Of a DNA stretch of 64,000 bases, positions 23,160 to 35,887 are shown piece after piece. This DNA is from Canna indica (Eukaryota; Streptophyta; Magnoliopsida; Zingiberales; Cannaceae). Numbering within the stretch: position 1 is the stretch's first letter; each line of letters starts with the position of its first letter. The stretch is from contig CP136890.1 of the NCBI GenBank assembly GCA_034359265.1, positions 93,149,501 to 93,213,500 on the forward strand, read 5' to 3'. The position numbers and the translations under genes are program-made. The notes beneath the pieces were generated by a model, which was given only the letters and a program-made list of their open reading frames with translations, did not search any database and was not told where the DNA came from.

Positions 23160-23780
23160 CATCGACCTCGAGTCCCTAATTCCTCTCAACCTCATGTCCC
23201 TAATCCCTCTTGACCTTGTGTCTCTAATCTCTCTCTTGCCTCCTCACTGCCCTCCGGGGAGGTGCTATGCTACCGTCGAGCGATTCTAATGTCTTATCGT
23301 TGGGTCGTCGATTGACCTCGCTTGGACCGAGAGATGCATTAGAGGGTTGCGGCGTGTGTTAGGACCTTGAGTCTCTAATCCCTCTCGACATTATGTCCCC
23401 AATCTCTCTCTTGCATCCTCCTTGTCCTTCGCGAAGGTGCTTTGATGTCGTCGAGTGATTATAATCTCTTGTTGTTGGGCCGTGGATAGACCTCGCTCGG
23501 ATCGGGAGATATGCAAGAGAGGATTGCAACGTGTGTTCAGGCTTCAAGTCCCTAATCCCGCTCGGCCTTGTGTCCTTAATCCCTCTCTTGCCTCCTCTTT
23601 ATCCTTCGTGGAGGTGCTATACTGTCATTGAGCGATTCTAATCTAGCCGTCGGGCCATCGACATACCTCACTTGGACTCGGAGATGCAAGAGAGGGCTGC
23701 AACGTGTGTTCGGACCTCGAGTCCCTAATTCCTCCCGACCTCGTGTTCCTAATCCCTCTCTTGCCTACTCCTTGTCAAAA
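23160..23780. repeat. Minisatellite, about 180 bp unit, near the Helitron 3' end
   Basis: Three full units and one partial unit start at about 23,164, 23,362, 23,541 and 23,712. Each runs from CTCGAGTCCCTAAT through GGAGGTGCTA to a GCAACGTGTGTT-like end. A further single unit lies at 27,778-28,005. Tandem repeats near the 3' end are common in Helitrons. No protein frame is continuous. Confidence 0.75.
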
Positions 23781-24946
23781 ATTTTCATATTTGATCTTCC
23801 ACTTATATTCTTTGCATTTTCAATTTTATTTTTTACCTTTACCTTTCTTAAATTCACAATCTCATTGTCATATTTTCATGTCGGTCCAAATTATTGTATA
23901 CTAATCATATCAGAAGTTAAATATTTCAAGTTAAATAGAATAATGGTATATATGTTAATAGAGTTGGTTTAATTATATTTTTCCTTAACATGAAATTTTA
24001 ATAATTTTGACTATTTTTAGATATGGATAATTTTGACTATTTTTATCAATAATTACATATATAAATATCTATATGTTTAAATAATTTTAATCAATTATTT
24101 ATTTAATAGTCTATTCAAATTATAATTTTTCATTACTGCAATAATTAATATCATTAAGCAAATTCTATTAATTTTTTATATCTTTGCTTTCTATTTGACT
24201 ATATCCTTTTTTTCTTAATCCTTTTGATCTCACCATTTAATTTAATTATCTTAATTATTAATTTTATTTTTTATTTAAAATATTGAATTTACATTTGGGG
24301 GGTTTTGAAATATCAATTTTTGGGTTGTTATTAAAGAAAACTTAAAATACTATTTCAAAATCAAATAAATTTATGAAATTTAAAATAATTTAAATATTTT
24401 ATTTTCTATTTTTTTTAAATTTGTTATATTATATCTACATTATATTTGAATTTTAACAATAAAAATATTACTTTTTTTATAAAATTTTTTATTTTTGATC
24501 CTTGAAATCTTTATAGATTTCTTTTTTAATGTATATATATTTTTATATTACTTTTGTATTTATGAAATATAGTTTTTCATTTTTTTGAAAAAAAATCTTA
24601 AATAATTTTACATTTCTTGTTTTCGAATTAATTTTCTGTACTTATAAAGTTTTAATTGATATACATATTTTATATTTGCATTATATTTGATATTTACCCT
24701 TAAAAGTATTAATAGTTTTCCATTTTATTTTTTCTATATTTTTTTGTTAAAATTCTATATAGTATTATTTATTTTGAAATAGTTTTGATAATTTTTAAAA
24801 TAAACAAAATATTCAAAAAAATATACTTTGAATGATATAAATTTATATATATATATATATAAATTAATATTGTTATATAAAAAGATTGTTATTATTTTTA
24901 GATTTACATCTTATTGATATTTTATTTTGTATGTTATTCTAGGTTA
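23781..24946. other. AT-rich Helitron filler
   Basis: Nothing recognisable; long A/T runs and no frame above noise. Confidence 0.4.
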
Positions 24947-25849
24947 TAAATTGTAATACCCGCTAAATTATTTTGTGTATACTTATTTCAGCGGGTTGCG
25001 TGTGACGCGAGATGGCGCACGCTGGTTTGAGCATTGATGCTTAGCTTAAGGTGAGACCTGATTACTCTAAAAATTTTCTTGATTAAAATAGAAGAGGTAA
25101 AATATTTTAGGTGTCACGTAGTTAAAGAGGACTTCGAGGGGAATCCATCGGTTCAACCGGATCCGAATTTGGACTTAGTTCGGGTGACATAGAGAATGTT
25201 TAGTGAACCACTTAAGTTAGGGGCAGATTTGTAATTTCAGCCCAAGTTATTGGAAAAAAAAATCCCTGTCACCTAGGGGGGCGTACGGCACTGTAGCCGC
25301 ACGCAACCCGAGGCACTTGGGAGAGAAGGGGCAGCGACCAAGGTTTTGAGCGGGGTGTCCGATCCGGCCGAAAATTCGCGAATCGTCGACGTCGAGCATC
25401 AATAGGCCTTCCCTACTCCTTGTTTTCTCCAATTTCTTCCCGGTGAGTGGTTCTTGCACCTCTTGTTTTGGATTCTTCCATTCCTCTGGTAGCCGCCCAC
25501 TGTCTCTCAAAAAACTTAGAAATTTTGGATCAATTTCCTAATTGATTTAGATGAATGGCCTGTCATGTAATTGTAATCCTCCTTGGTTTGATAAAAGCAT
25601 GTTTGGCTGTGGAATTGTGAACCCTAGATTTAGGAATTCCTCCTCATAATTGACCGCACACCTCCAGGAACCAACCTGAAATCTTTAGGTATTATATGGA
25701 TTATTTTCTTTAATTAGGTGTGAGAGAATGAGTGCTTGATTGCTAAATTAAACACCAAACTAAGGTTACTAGGATTGGCTGCACATCCTTCTCGTGACCG
25801 CTTGCTTTGGGTGTATAAAATTTGAGGATTTGGATTTGCTTTCTTTTTG

Positions 25850-26130
25850 TGATTGGCTGAAAGTTATAGTTGCTGAAATTAAGTTTGGCTGAAATTATAG
25901 TTGCTGAAATTAAGTTTGGCTGAAATTATAGTTGCTGAAATTGTGATTTGTGGAATGTATATTTTGCTGAAATTATAGTTTGATGAAATTATATGCTATA
26001 AATTTTATAGTAATATTGTTGAAATCCTTTGTAATTGAGACTTAGATTTCATATAATGAAATGCTGAAATTTCATTTGGCATGGTGCTGAAATGGTACAC
26101 ATAATAGAAGCTGAAATATGTTGTGCTGAA
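25850..26130. repeat. Short TGCTGAAATTATAGTT-type repeats in the solo LTR
   Basis: The words GCTGAAATT and TTATAGTTGCTGAAATT recur about ten times with irregular spacing. Confidence 0.6.
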
Positions 26131-26457
26131 AATTTAGTCAAATTTATGCTGATTTGATTTAGTAGTTTGATCAATCAATTTAATGCGAAACGTACTGGTG
26201 TAACCTATCGATTTGCATGTAAGGTATACTTTGGAAACATAGAAAGTACTTAAGTGACTTGAACAGTAATGTGGGGGTAGGAAATGGACGATTTCAGTAA
26301 GCTGAAATTTTCGTAGTGCATGTTAATCGGGTCGGGATACGGTCTCGGTGTGACGTTCCTAATCCATCATAAACAATTGGGGTTTTAGTTGATACTTGGG
26401 ATAAGTGAACCTTGGGTGTGTTGACACGAGGATGTGACCCTCGGGTAGTGGTCCGGG

Positions 26458-26600
26458 GCATATTAGGCCGAGTGGTGCGTTCCACGCACGAGATACATGG
26501 GGCCGGTGGGCCGAGTAGTGCGCCTAGCGCACGTGATGACTATGGGCCGCATGCAGGCCGAGTGGTACGCACAGCGTACGAGCGATCATGGGTCGGAGGG
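26458..26600. repeat. GGCCGAGTGGT-type repeats in the solo LTR
   Basis: Three diverged units of about 55 bp, each with a GGCCGAGT(A/G)GT start and an inverted CGCAC/GTGCG-like core. Confidence 0.55.
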
Positions 26601-26616
26601 CCTTCCCGACCGAGCA

Positions 26617-26935
26617 GGTGCTGGATCTAGAGGGCCTTCCTAGACCAGTGAACCCGAGCAGAAAAATAGTTGGGTACTGGTTCTAGAGGGTCTTCCTAGA
26701 CCAGTGATCCGAGTAGAGATAAAGTATGTACTGGTGCTAGAGGGCCTTCCTAGACCAGTGACCCGAGTAGAGATAAAGTATGTACTGGTGCTAGAGGGCC
26801 TTCCTAGACCAGTGACCTAGGTAGAGATACAATGGTACTGGTTCTAGAGGGCCTTCCTAGACCAGTGTACCCGAGGTGGAGAGGCAGTTGGACACTGAGC
26901 TTAGCGGGCCTTCCTAGATCAGTGAAACTAAGAAA
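26617..26935 (+). repeat. Tandem array, about 53 bp unit, in the solo LTR
   Basis: Six units share GAGGGCCTTCCTAGACCAGTG and a following CCGAGTAGAGATA-like part. The two central units are nearly identical, so the array expanded recently relative to the LTR. Confidence 0.8.
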
Positions 26936-27611
26936 AATAACTAATTGGGATTCAGAACTTAGAAAGTGCTTCCCGTAGAGTCGGATGAAATTATTTTCCT
27001 TACATGTATAACTTGATATATTGTATGCACTGCCATTATTGAATTCCATTTCCTAAGGATTGGGAGACCATTCACTGAGTTTTATACTCACTTTTACTCA
27101 CATGTTTGTTTTACAGAGCGTGACCCTGAGGTATGGTGCAGCTGATGAGGACGGACTCCGGTAGCGATCTCGTAAGCTGGTTGACGTAGTCGAGTCTAGT
27201 TGAGTCGAGTCCTGTTTGCTAACTAAGACATTATAGTCTTTAGAGTGTCATGGAGTTGTTTAAACTTTTGTTGAATCATTTTTTATGAGATATCTGGTAT
27301 GTGGATTGTGTCTTTATCACTGATGTTGCTATTGATTATTTCCTAGTTATGTTAGAGACACCTGGTTTTCAAGTTGTACCTATTTAAATGTTTGTATAAT
27401 GGGTTAGGCTTCGGGGTGCTTGACTGCACTCTGGACGGTCACGTGACTAAATTTTGGGGCGTGACATAAATTTATTTATATGAATTTTTATTTATTTATA
27501 TTTTTTTCTATATGAACATATTATTTTTATGATAAAAATAATTGTTAATTACTAATCTTATTAAGATAATTTATTTTTTATCTTTCTATTTTTTTTATTT
27601 TTTTATTAAAT

Positions 27612-28160
27612 TTAATTATTACTTATAATTATTTTAAATTAAATTATATAAATATACTTGCACATTTTCTTAATTATGTAAATCAAACTAAATTAATATT
27701 TATTATTCTGTGGTATATTTATATATTACTATCTAAATTTTAATATGCTAATAAAAATTTAAACTAATTTTATAATCTCTCTCTCTCGACCTCGACCTCG
27801 ATCTCGAGTCCCTAATTTCTTTCAACCTCATGTCCATAATCTCTCTCGACATTGTGTTCCTAATTCCTCTCTTGCCTTCTCATTGCCATCCGGGGAGGTG
27901 CTATGGTACCGTCGAGCAATAATGTCTTGTCGTTGGGTTGTCGGCGGACCTCGCTTGGATCGGGAGATGCATTATAGGGTTGTAGCATGTGTTAGGACCT
28001 TGATCTAATATTATTATTTTAAATTAAATTATATAAATATACTTGCACATTTTTTTAATTATGTAAATCAAACTAAATTAATATTGATTGTTTTGTGGTA
28101 TGTTTATATATTACTATCTAAATTTTAATATGCTACAAAAATTTAAACTAATTTTTTATT
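27612..28160 (+). repeat. Direct duplication of about 160 bp around a minisatellite unit
   Basis: The block with ATATAAATATACTTGCACAT and ACTAAATTAATATT occurs at about 27,625-27,775 and again at 28,020-28,160. One copy of the 23,160-type GC-rich unit lies between them. Confidence 0.7.
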
Positions 28161-28499
28161 TTTTCTAAATAATTTTATTCTTAAAAATATAATTATTTTA
28201 TAATATGGTATTTTATTTCTAAAAATTTATGTATAGAAAAATTTAATTTTAAAAATTTAATTTAAATTAATAAGAATATTAAATTATATTTTAAATTTAA
28301 GTAACGGTGAATTTTATTGTCCCTTGAATTAAACATGCTTAATTTTTAAAAATTTTGAATTTAATTAATTACAAAAAGAATTATTTATGAAAGTTTGATA
28401 AAAAAAAACAAATTAAATCTTATTTTTGAATTTTATTATACCTGCTTAATTAAACATGTTTAATTTTAAATTTTATTAATTTTCATTTGGTTATATTCA

Positions 28500-28771
28500 A
28501 ATTAATTAGGGTAAATTACACTGACCTCCTCTGAGGTTTAGTGAAATTACACTGACCTCTCCTCTATTTGTCCATGTTACAATTACCTCACCTGAGTAAT
28601 CTTTGAGTAATTTTTTTAGGGGAGGTTTGTGTAATCTTATTTCATAATAGGGGAGATTTTTGTAATCTTTTACAAATCTCAGGAGGATTACAAGATAAAA
28701 CAAATAGAGGAGATGTCAATGTAATTTTTCTAGACCTCAGGGGAGGTCAGTGTAATTTACCCAATTAATTA
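28500..28771. mobile_element. Mutator-type MITE with perfect 9 bp target duplication
   Basis: Element 28,509-28,762 (254 bp) has ends GGGTAAATTACACTGACCTC and the reverse of GAGGTCAGTGTAATTTACCC, nearly perfect. The 9 bp duplication AATTAATTA is at 28,500-28,508 and 28,763-28,771. Same family as 9,263-9,549. Confidence 0.9.
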
Positions 28772-30780
28772 TGTCATCTTAATTTTCAAATCTTATATAT
28801 TATATTATGCATGTTTAATTTTGAATTTTTTTTCCAATTTTTTTTGCCAACTATGGTAGCATAATTGGTGACAACATATTGTATCTTGGCTAGAGATGTA
28901 GGATTCGAACCCTAGTATGATCACCTATTATGATTTTCTATTTTTGTAAAAATAAATAAATATTTTTTTAGCATTAAATTAATTAGGTTTTAATTCTAAT
29001 TAAATATGCTTAATTTCCAAATTTTTCAATTGTATTTACATTAATTAGAATTAATTTCAAAGTAAAGCAACGTGATTAATTTTTAAAATTTTGAATTTTT
29101 TTAATTATGTATAATAAAGTTTGAAATTTATTAATTCTTCAAATGCATATTAATTTCAAATTTTATTAATTAATCGAAATTAATTTTTATATTTTTAAAT
29201 AAAATTTTTCATATTTTAACCTCCATTTAATTAAGCCGACTTCATTTTCAATTAATTCTTTTTATTTTCCAAATTATCATATAAAACTACTCTAATTTCT
29301 TTCAATTTAATTTTTAATTTTTAATTAATTTTTAAATTTTATTAATGGTGAATTTTATTTTCCTTTCATAATTATGCATGTTTAATTTTAATTTTTCAAA
29401 TCCATTAAATTGACCATGCTTGATTTCCAATTAATCATGATTAATTTTCAAAATTTTGAATTTAATTAATTTCAAATGTGAATAATTATTTATGAAAATT
29501 TGAATTTTATTATGTCTGCTTAACCAAACATGCTTAATTTTGAATTTTATAAATTTTTATTTGATTAAAATTAAATTAATTATGTCTGCTTAATTTTTAA
29601 ATCTTATATAATATATTATGCATTTTAAATTTTAAATTTTATTTTCCCTCCGTATTTATGTATGATTAATTGGAAATTTTTCGGGTTCATTAAATTAAAC
29701 AGATTTTGCTTTCAGTTAAGTATCGATTTTTATTTTTAAAAATATAATTCTTTTATAATATGTAACTTATTTTTGAAAATTTAGGTATACAAATATTTTA
29801 ATTTTAATTTTAATTTAAATTATTAAGAATATTAAATTATAGTTACAAATTTAATTTAAAATTAAAATTAAAAAATAATTTACAATTTAAGTTTCAAATT
29901 TTATGTTTTAAAATTAGTTTTAAATCTAACTTTATATAATTTCAAATTGAAATTAGGTTAGAAAATATGAAAAATATTTTTTTTTAAAATGATAGTCTAT
30001 TTTATTTATATATAATAATATATGAAAATATAAAATTTAATTTTAAATTTTTTTATTTGTTAAGCACAGGTACTACAACTACTTTATAATATAATATACA
30101 ACAAATATTTTAATACATAAGATATCAATAGATGATAGTACGTATCAATCCAATTGTAATCTTTTATTCATAAATCTAGATGCTCGTGGACATGCTTGGT
30201 TTGAATTAAATAAATATCACTTTATATTGTGAGTACAAATATCCTTCAATTTATCTAAATTTAAGTATAATGAAATAAATAATTAGATTAAAATAATGTG
30301 AAAACATGAATTAGTTTTATTCGTTTCCAAAGTTGGTAAATGAGATTTTATGTGGTATCTGATTATGAAATTACTGATTTTATTTTTTAATCTTTATTTT
30401 GATAAAACATAAATTTCATATGCAAATTTTTTAATTTTTTATTTAAAAAGTGTGTTACAACTTTCAAGAAACATCATCCCTTTAACTTTAAAAGAAATTA
30501 AAAATTGAAAACGGAAAAGACTCCTACTTTAATTATAAATTATAATTGATACCATGAGACATCATATAACACTCTTCTCTTACTATTAATTACCGCACAT
30601 ATTTGCATGTATTCATCTCAAAATACTACTCTCACTATTATAATACAAATTGAATTGATTCAAAATGTAGGGAGCAGCCGAATGGAATTCATAACTTAAC
30701 ACCTGAATTGATACATGTGGATAAATCATTCTTTAGACACTTGTCATCCAACTATTGTTACGGTTTGGCTTTTTTATATA
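28772..30780. other. AT-rich Helitron filler
   Basis: No gene. Repeated ATGCTTAATTTT-like words give weak internal similarity, perhaps from old local duplications. Confidence 0.4.
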
Positions 30781-30786
30781 GATAGA

Positions 30787-32541
30787 TTATTGGGTGATTT
30801 TAATATGATGAATAATCTGTTTAAATTTTAATTCATTGTGTTTGAATGTTAAAATCAATTTTTTTGTTCGAATCAATTTATTATCCTCTGGATATTATAT
30901 ATTTTTATTGAATCGTGCTTTTATACACTAGTTCTTTCTTTTCTTCGTGTAATTTTATTTAGAGTATTATATTACCCTCTCGACCTTATTTTAAAGCGTG
31001 ATTTATTTTTGCACATTTTCCCCTTCATTTGCCTCGGTGATCATGCCCGGTAGGTTGCCTTTTTGCCTTGGCAACCGCGTTGCGGCGGGCATTTTTTGCC
31101 TCAGCGATCGCAACGCGCAAGGTGAGCGAGCGAGCGCGTCCCTCGCGTCCTAGGCACGCTCGCCGCCGCGTCAGTGGCGTGCTCGACGAGGCCAGAGGGC
31201 GGTGCTCGCGTCTGCTGTGCCCTAACGGGCATGCGGGCGACGCCCGACTACCTGCAAGCGGCACCCGCATCCGTGTGCTCGATCCGCAGCGCTCGGCTGG
31301 GCTGCTGGGCCCAGCACTACAGACCCAGCGCAGATAAAAAAAAAGATTGCTGATTTGGGCCAAATTTTCAGGCCCAAATTATTTGTTTATTTTATTTTGA
31401 TTTGCAAAAAAAAAAATCTGATATTTTTTGATAAATATGCTCAATAATATTTAAGTCCAAATTTATTTCTTCTGCATATATTTGAGTTTTCATACTATAA
31501 TGATTCAAAATTTGAACATTATGAATGCCAATATATAAATTTATTCATGCTTCAATTGGCTTGATTTATGCATGATTGTTGCAATTAAATTTTAGGATTT
31601 GGTTATAACTCATGTTACATTTTACATGTGTGCATAAATTACTTATTTTTATTTATGCAAATTTTATACATGTCAATTTATTATTGTAATAGATTTATTC
31701 ATACTTCAATTGGCTTGATTTATGAATTATTATTGCTATTAAATTGCGATGATTTGATTATAATTCATATTATATTTTTGCATAATTATTTATTTTGTTT
31801 ATGCAAATTTTATACATGTTAATTTATTATTATAATAGATTTATTCATACTTCAATTGACTTGATTTATGAATTATTGTTGCAATTAAATTGCTATGATT
31901 TGACTATAATTCATGTTATATTTTTGCATAATTATTTATTTTATTTATGCAAATTTCATACATGACAATTTATTGTTGTAAATTATGTTTATCTTTTATA
32001 AAACCTCAAACCTAATATTGTGACAATTAGGTGTAGAGATTGACATAATTTATAGTGCAAATAATTTAGGGAATACTTAAAAATGGAGATTCATAATAGT
32101 TGAGGTATCATAATTTTATACCAATTTTTGCACTATAGTATGAATTGAAAATATTTTCATAAATGACATAATATTGATTCCTGATGAGGTTTTTCACTAG
32201 TTATTATTTGTAATTACTATCAAAGTTGAATTACTTATAATGATTAGTGTAGTTTCCTATCATATGAGGAATATTGAAAATTAATTCATTCAATATTTTT
32301 TTCCAAATGATGATTATTGAGTGTTTTAATTGGAGGTCTTGTTAAATGGAGTTATTAGGGTGTGCATTGGTCTAGAGATCTGTCTGCCCAAAGGTGATAG
32401 ATTTTCGAAAATCAGTGTATATTCATTCTTTAACTCAGTGAGGCTTTATTTTGTGATTGCATATTCTGCCTAAAGGTGAATATGTAATATTTGGTTAGCC
32501 TTAATTTTAATTATATTTCATGTCCTGTAATTTAATCTAAT
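30787..32541 (+). other. Copia 5' leader after the Helitron
   Basis: Copia leader resumes at 30,787. A GC-rich island lies at 31,030-31,335 with open frames on both strands that look compositional. Three tandem units of about 150 bp follow at 31,539-31,985. Confidence 0.55.
31539..31985 (+). repeat. Three tandem units of about 150 bp in the copia leader
   Basis: Units start at about 31,539, 31,693 and 31,839, each with TTTATTCAT(A/G)CTTCAATTG and ATGCAAATTT(T/C)ATACATG. Confidence 0.8.
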
Positions 32542-33440
32542 GTGTTCCAATTGTTTGTCACAATTTCTTTTAGCGTGAACAACTGCAATGCCTATATTGA
32601 AATGTTGACTGGTTCAAATTTTAAGAAGTGGAAACACGACATGGAATTCTCTCTAGGCATCACTGATCTTGACATGACTATTCATGAAGACAAGCCGGTG
32701 ATTCCTGAAGATCAAGCCGTCACTCCTGAACAAAAAGACCGATTAACTAAGTGGGAGAGATCCAACAGATTAAACTTGCTTGCCATTAAAAGGATTGTTC
32801 CGAAACATTTAATGAGTGGATTGCCTGATACTTCAAATGCCAAAGAGTTCCTTAATTCTATTGGAAAAATATTTCAAGTGGCTGATAATGCTAGTCTGCA
32901 TATCTAATGAAAGAATTGACGACTATGGTTTATGATAACTCTGGGGTGTAAGAGAGTTCATTCTGAAAATGGTTATGCTTCAAATCCAGCTTAAAGCCTT
33001 GAAAGTTGAACTAGATTACTCCCTCTTCCTTGTTCCTCATGCCCTGAATTCTCTTCCTGTTGAGTTCAATCAAATTAAGACTGCCTATATTACCCAGAAT
33101 GAAAAACGGACTCTGAATGATCTCATTACTAAATGTGTTGCTGAGGAAGAAAAACTTAAGAAATAAAAGAGTGATCTAGCATTTCTAACTGTTCATCCTA
33201 AACCCCATTCTGGCAAGCCTCATAAGAAATTTAAGCATTTCTCACCTGCTGTTCCAAAGAAATCTAATAAAGGACAAGGTAATGGTCAAAATAATCCCAT
33301 TGGAGGTCCTAAGCCTGCTCCTACTAAAAAATCTATCAGATGCATCTTTTGCAAAAAGAAAGGACACAAAAGGTTTGGATGTACAAAGTTTAAGGCCTGG
33401 TTAGAAAAAAAGCAAAAAGCTGGAGGTAAACCCTTAGCCC
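32542..33440 (+). pseudogene. Copia gag, broken
   Basis: The open stretch to 32,907 has the plant copia gag word SNFKKWKHDMEFSL. Then a stop and frameshift follow, and the frame resumes at 32,969-33,166. A CCHC zinc knuckle (CIFCKKKGHKRFGC) is encoded at about 33,340-33,385. The chain is broken in at least two places. In a working element gag packages the RNA into virus-like particles. Confidence 0.82.
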
Positions 33441-34593
33441 TTGTTTGTTTTGAGTCTAATCTTGTTGATGTCCCTATTTTCTTGGTGGTTTGATAGTGGG
33501 TCCACAACCCATGTTGTTATTTCTATGCAGGTTTTTGCAAACCTGAGGAAACCAAGTCTGAGGCAAAGCAAACTGAGAGTAGGAAATGATCTTGAAGTGA
33601 CTGTGGAGTCTGTAGGAGATGTTAGATTATTTTTAGAGTCAGGATTTGAACTTGTTCTGAAGGACACCTTATATGTACCTTCATTTAGGAGAAATTTGAT
33701 TTTTGTTTCTTGTTTAGATAAACTTGGATTTCATTTTAGTTTTGGAAATTACAATATGAATGTTATTTTGAATTCTCAAATTATTGGAAGTAGATCTTTG
33801 TTTAATGGTTTATATATGTTGTCCTTAGCTCCTGATTGTCCATCTACATCTTTAAACATTGAAAATAAACTTGGTAAAAGATCAAGGATAAAAAATAAAT
33901 CATTTTTTTTTATGATATAAGCGCTTAGGTCACATCTCTAAAGAAAGGATTGAAAGACTTATTAAAATCGACATTTTGCCTATCTTAGATTTTGGTGATA
34001 TGGGGACTTGTGTTGATTGTATTAGGGGTAAATTGATCAAAACCAAGAAAAAGAGTGCTTCTAGAAGTTCAAGTCTATTGGAAATCATTCATACGGACAT
34101 TAGTGGACCTTACTATCCTACTATTTGTGGTCATAAATACTTTATCATTTTTATTGATGACTTTTCCCGATATGACTATATTTATTTGATTAAAGAAAAG
34201 TTTGAAGCGCTTGATAAATTCAAAGTGTTTAAGACGGAAGTTGAAAAGTAGTTGGGAAGGGTCATCAAGATAGTGAGATCTGATCGTGGAGGAGAGTATT
34301 ATGGTAGACATGGTGTTGCTGGTCAGCATGTAGGACTTTTTGCTTCATACTTGCAAGAATGTGAAATTATTCCTCAATATACCATGCCAGGTAGTCCTGA
34401 ACAAAATGGTGTAGCTGAAAGGCGTAACCGCACTCTTAAGGATATGATGAGGAGCATGATGAGTAGGTCGAATTTGCCAGAATTTCTGTGGGGTGAAGCT
34501 ATTAAAACCTCTCTCTTCATTCTTAACCGTGTCCCCAGTAAATCTGTTCTCAAAACCTCTTTGAACTGTGGACATGTAGAAAATCTAGTTTAA
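33441..34593 (+). pseudogene. Copia protease and integrase, broken
   Basis: The protease active site appears as WWFDSGSTTHV near 33,485 (DSG where most have DTG or DSG). The GAG-pre-integrase zinc part is disrupted at 33,918. The integrase core shows [16 protein letters not shown] and [12 protein letters not shown], the three acidic sites of the DDE triad. A stop at 34,249-34,251 separates the first part from the second. The integrase would join element cDNA to the host DNA. Not functional as it stands. Confidence 0.85.
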
Positions 34594-35886
34594 ATCATTT
34601 TTGGGTTTGAGGATGTCCTGCTGAAGTGAGAATCTATAACCCCTCTGAGAAAAAGTTTGATCCTAGAACCAGTCGTTGTTTTTTTTATTGGATATTCAGA
34701 TCATTCAAAAGGTTATCGTTTCTATTGTCCAAGCAGATGCACTAAAATTGTGGAGTCCTTGACAGCAAAGTTTTTAGAACTTGATGTAGCTAAGCCTGAT
34801 CCTCTTCATTATGAACCTGTCACTAATGTATCAGTACCTCTTCCTTTTATCAATGGTCTTAGGTCATTTGTTCCAGGTGATTCTGTTGCTAGTCATGATG
34901 ATAATATTTCTCATTCCTCTATTCCTTCGGACAGTCCTTTAGCTATTAATCCACCTAATCCTGTTGTTGATCCAGTTCCTGCTGAACCTGCTTTACCTGT
35001 GCCGGTGAGAAAATCTACTAGAGAAAGACGATCTGCAATCCCTGATGATTATTAGGTATATCTTAATGAAAATGATTATGATGTTGGGGATGTCCTTGAT
35101 CCTAGTGACTATAATCAAGTCATTTCTTGTGCACAGTCAGATAAATGGATATATGTTATAAATGAGGAAATGCTTTCTATGGCTGATAATAATGTTTGAG
35201 ATTTGGTTGAATTACCTGAAAACTATAGACCTATTGGTTGTAAGTGGATTTTTAAAACTAAGAAGGACTCCAAAGGTAATGTTGAGAGATTCAAAGCCCG
35301 ACTTGTTGTAAAGGATTTTACCCAGAAAGAGGGCATTGACTATAATGAAACTTGCTCACATGTTTCCTATAAAGATTCTTTCAGAATTATTATGGCCCTT
35401 GTAGCTCATTTTGATTTAGATCTACATCAGATGGATATCAAAACAATATTTTTAAATGGTGATCTCTATGAAGAGGTTTATATGAAACAACCTGAAGGTT
35501 ATAAAAAAATTTGGTAGTGGGCATTTGGTATGCAAATTGAAGAAGTCCATTTATGGTTTGAAATAGGCTTCTAGACAGTGGTATTTAAAATTTGACATGA
35601 TTGTGGCTTCCATGGGTTTTGAGAAAAATAAAGTTGATCATTGCATATATATCAAGGTCAGTGGGAGCAAAATAATTTTTCTTATATTATATGTGGATGA
35701 CATTCTGCTGGCTTCAAATGATCTTGCTCTCCTTCATGAAACTAAATCCTTGTTGACTAAATCTTTCGATATGAAGGATCTTGGTGAAGCTTCTTTTGTA
35801 TTGGGAATTTAAATCCATAGGGATAGATCTCGTTGTTTGCTTGGATTATCTCAGAAAGCTTATGTTAATCGAATTTTGGAAAGGTT
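34594..35886 (+). pseudogene. Copia reverse transcriptase, 5' part, broken
   Basis: The linker after integrase (34,657-35,055) ends in a stop. RT starts with GCKWIFKTKKDSKGN near 35,230 and contains the YVDD catalytic motif near 35,692. Breaks lie at 35,055, 35,200, 35,515 and 35,812. The frame reaches LSQKAYVNRILERF and is then cut at 35,887 by viral DNA. It resumes at 46,675. Confidence 0.85.
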
Positions 35887-35887
35887 T

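Larger units (their letters stand above)
24947..27471 (+). mobile_element. Ty3/Gypsy solo LTR, 2.5 kb, inside the Helitron
   Basis: LTR 24,952-27,466 (2,515 bp) begins TGTAATACCC, ends GGGGCGTGACA, and has a perfect 5 bp target duplication TAAAT at 24,947-24,951 and 27,467-27,471. The layout matches the other Tekay-like LTRs of the window. No internal domain, so it formed by LTR-LTR recombination. Confidence 0.88.
22822..30786 (-). mobile_element. Non-autonomous Helitron in the copia leader
   Basis: On the minus strand the element starts TCTATCTATATAAAAAAGCC (30,786 downward) and ends CTAG at 22,822. A small hairpin of TGCG/CGCA type lies about 15 bp before the end (22,835-22,850). It sits between A (22,821) and T (30,787), the exact host dinucleotide Helitrons choose, with no target duplication. 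Length is 7,965 bp. No Rep or helicase frame is present. Most of the body is AT-rich filler, with a Ty3 solo LTR, a MITE and a GC-rich minisatellite near its 3' end. Confidence 0.85.

Noticed and set aside
23160..23780. CRISPR-like spaced repeats
   Set aside because: Units are long, contiguous and diverged, in a plant Helitron; no repeat-spacer structure.
31025..31363. Frames of about 90-110 codons on both strands
   Set aside because: GC-rich island without stops by composition; mirrored frames and no motif.
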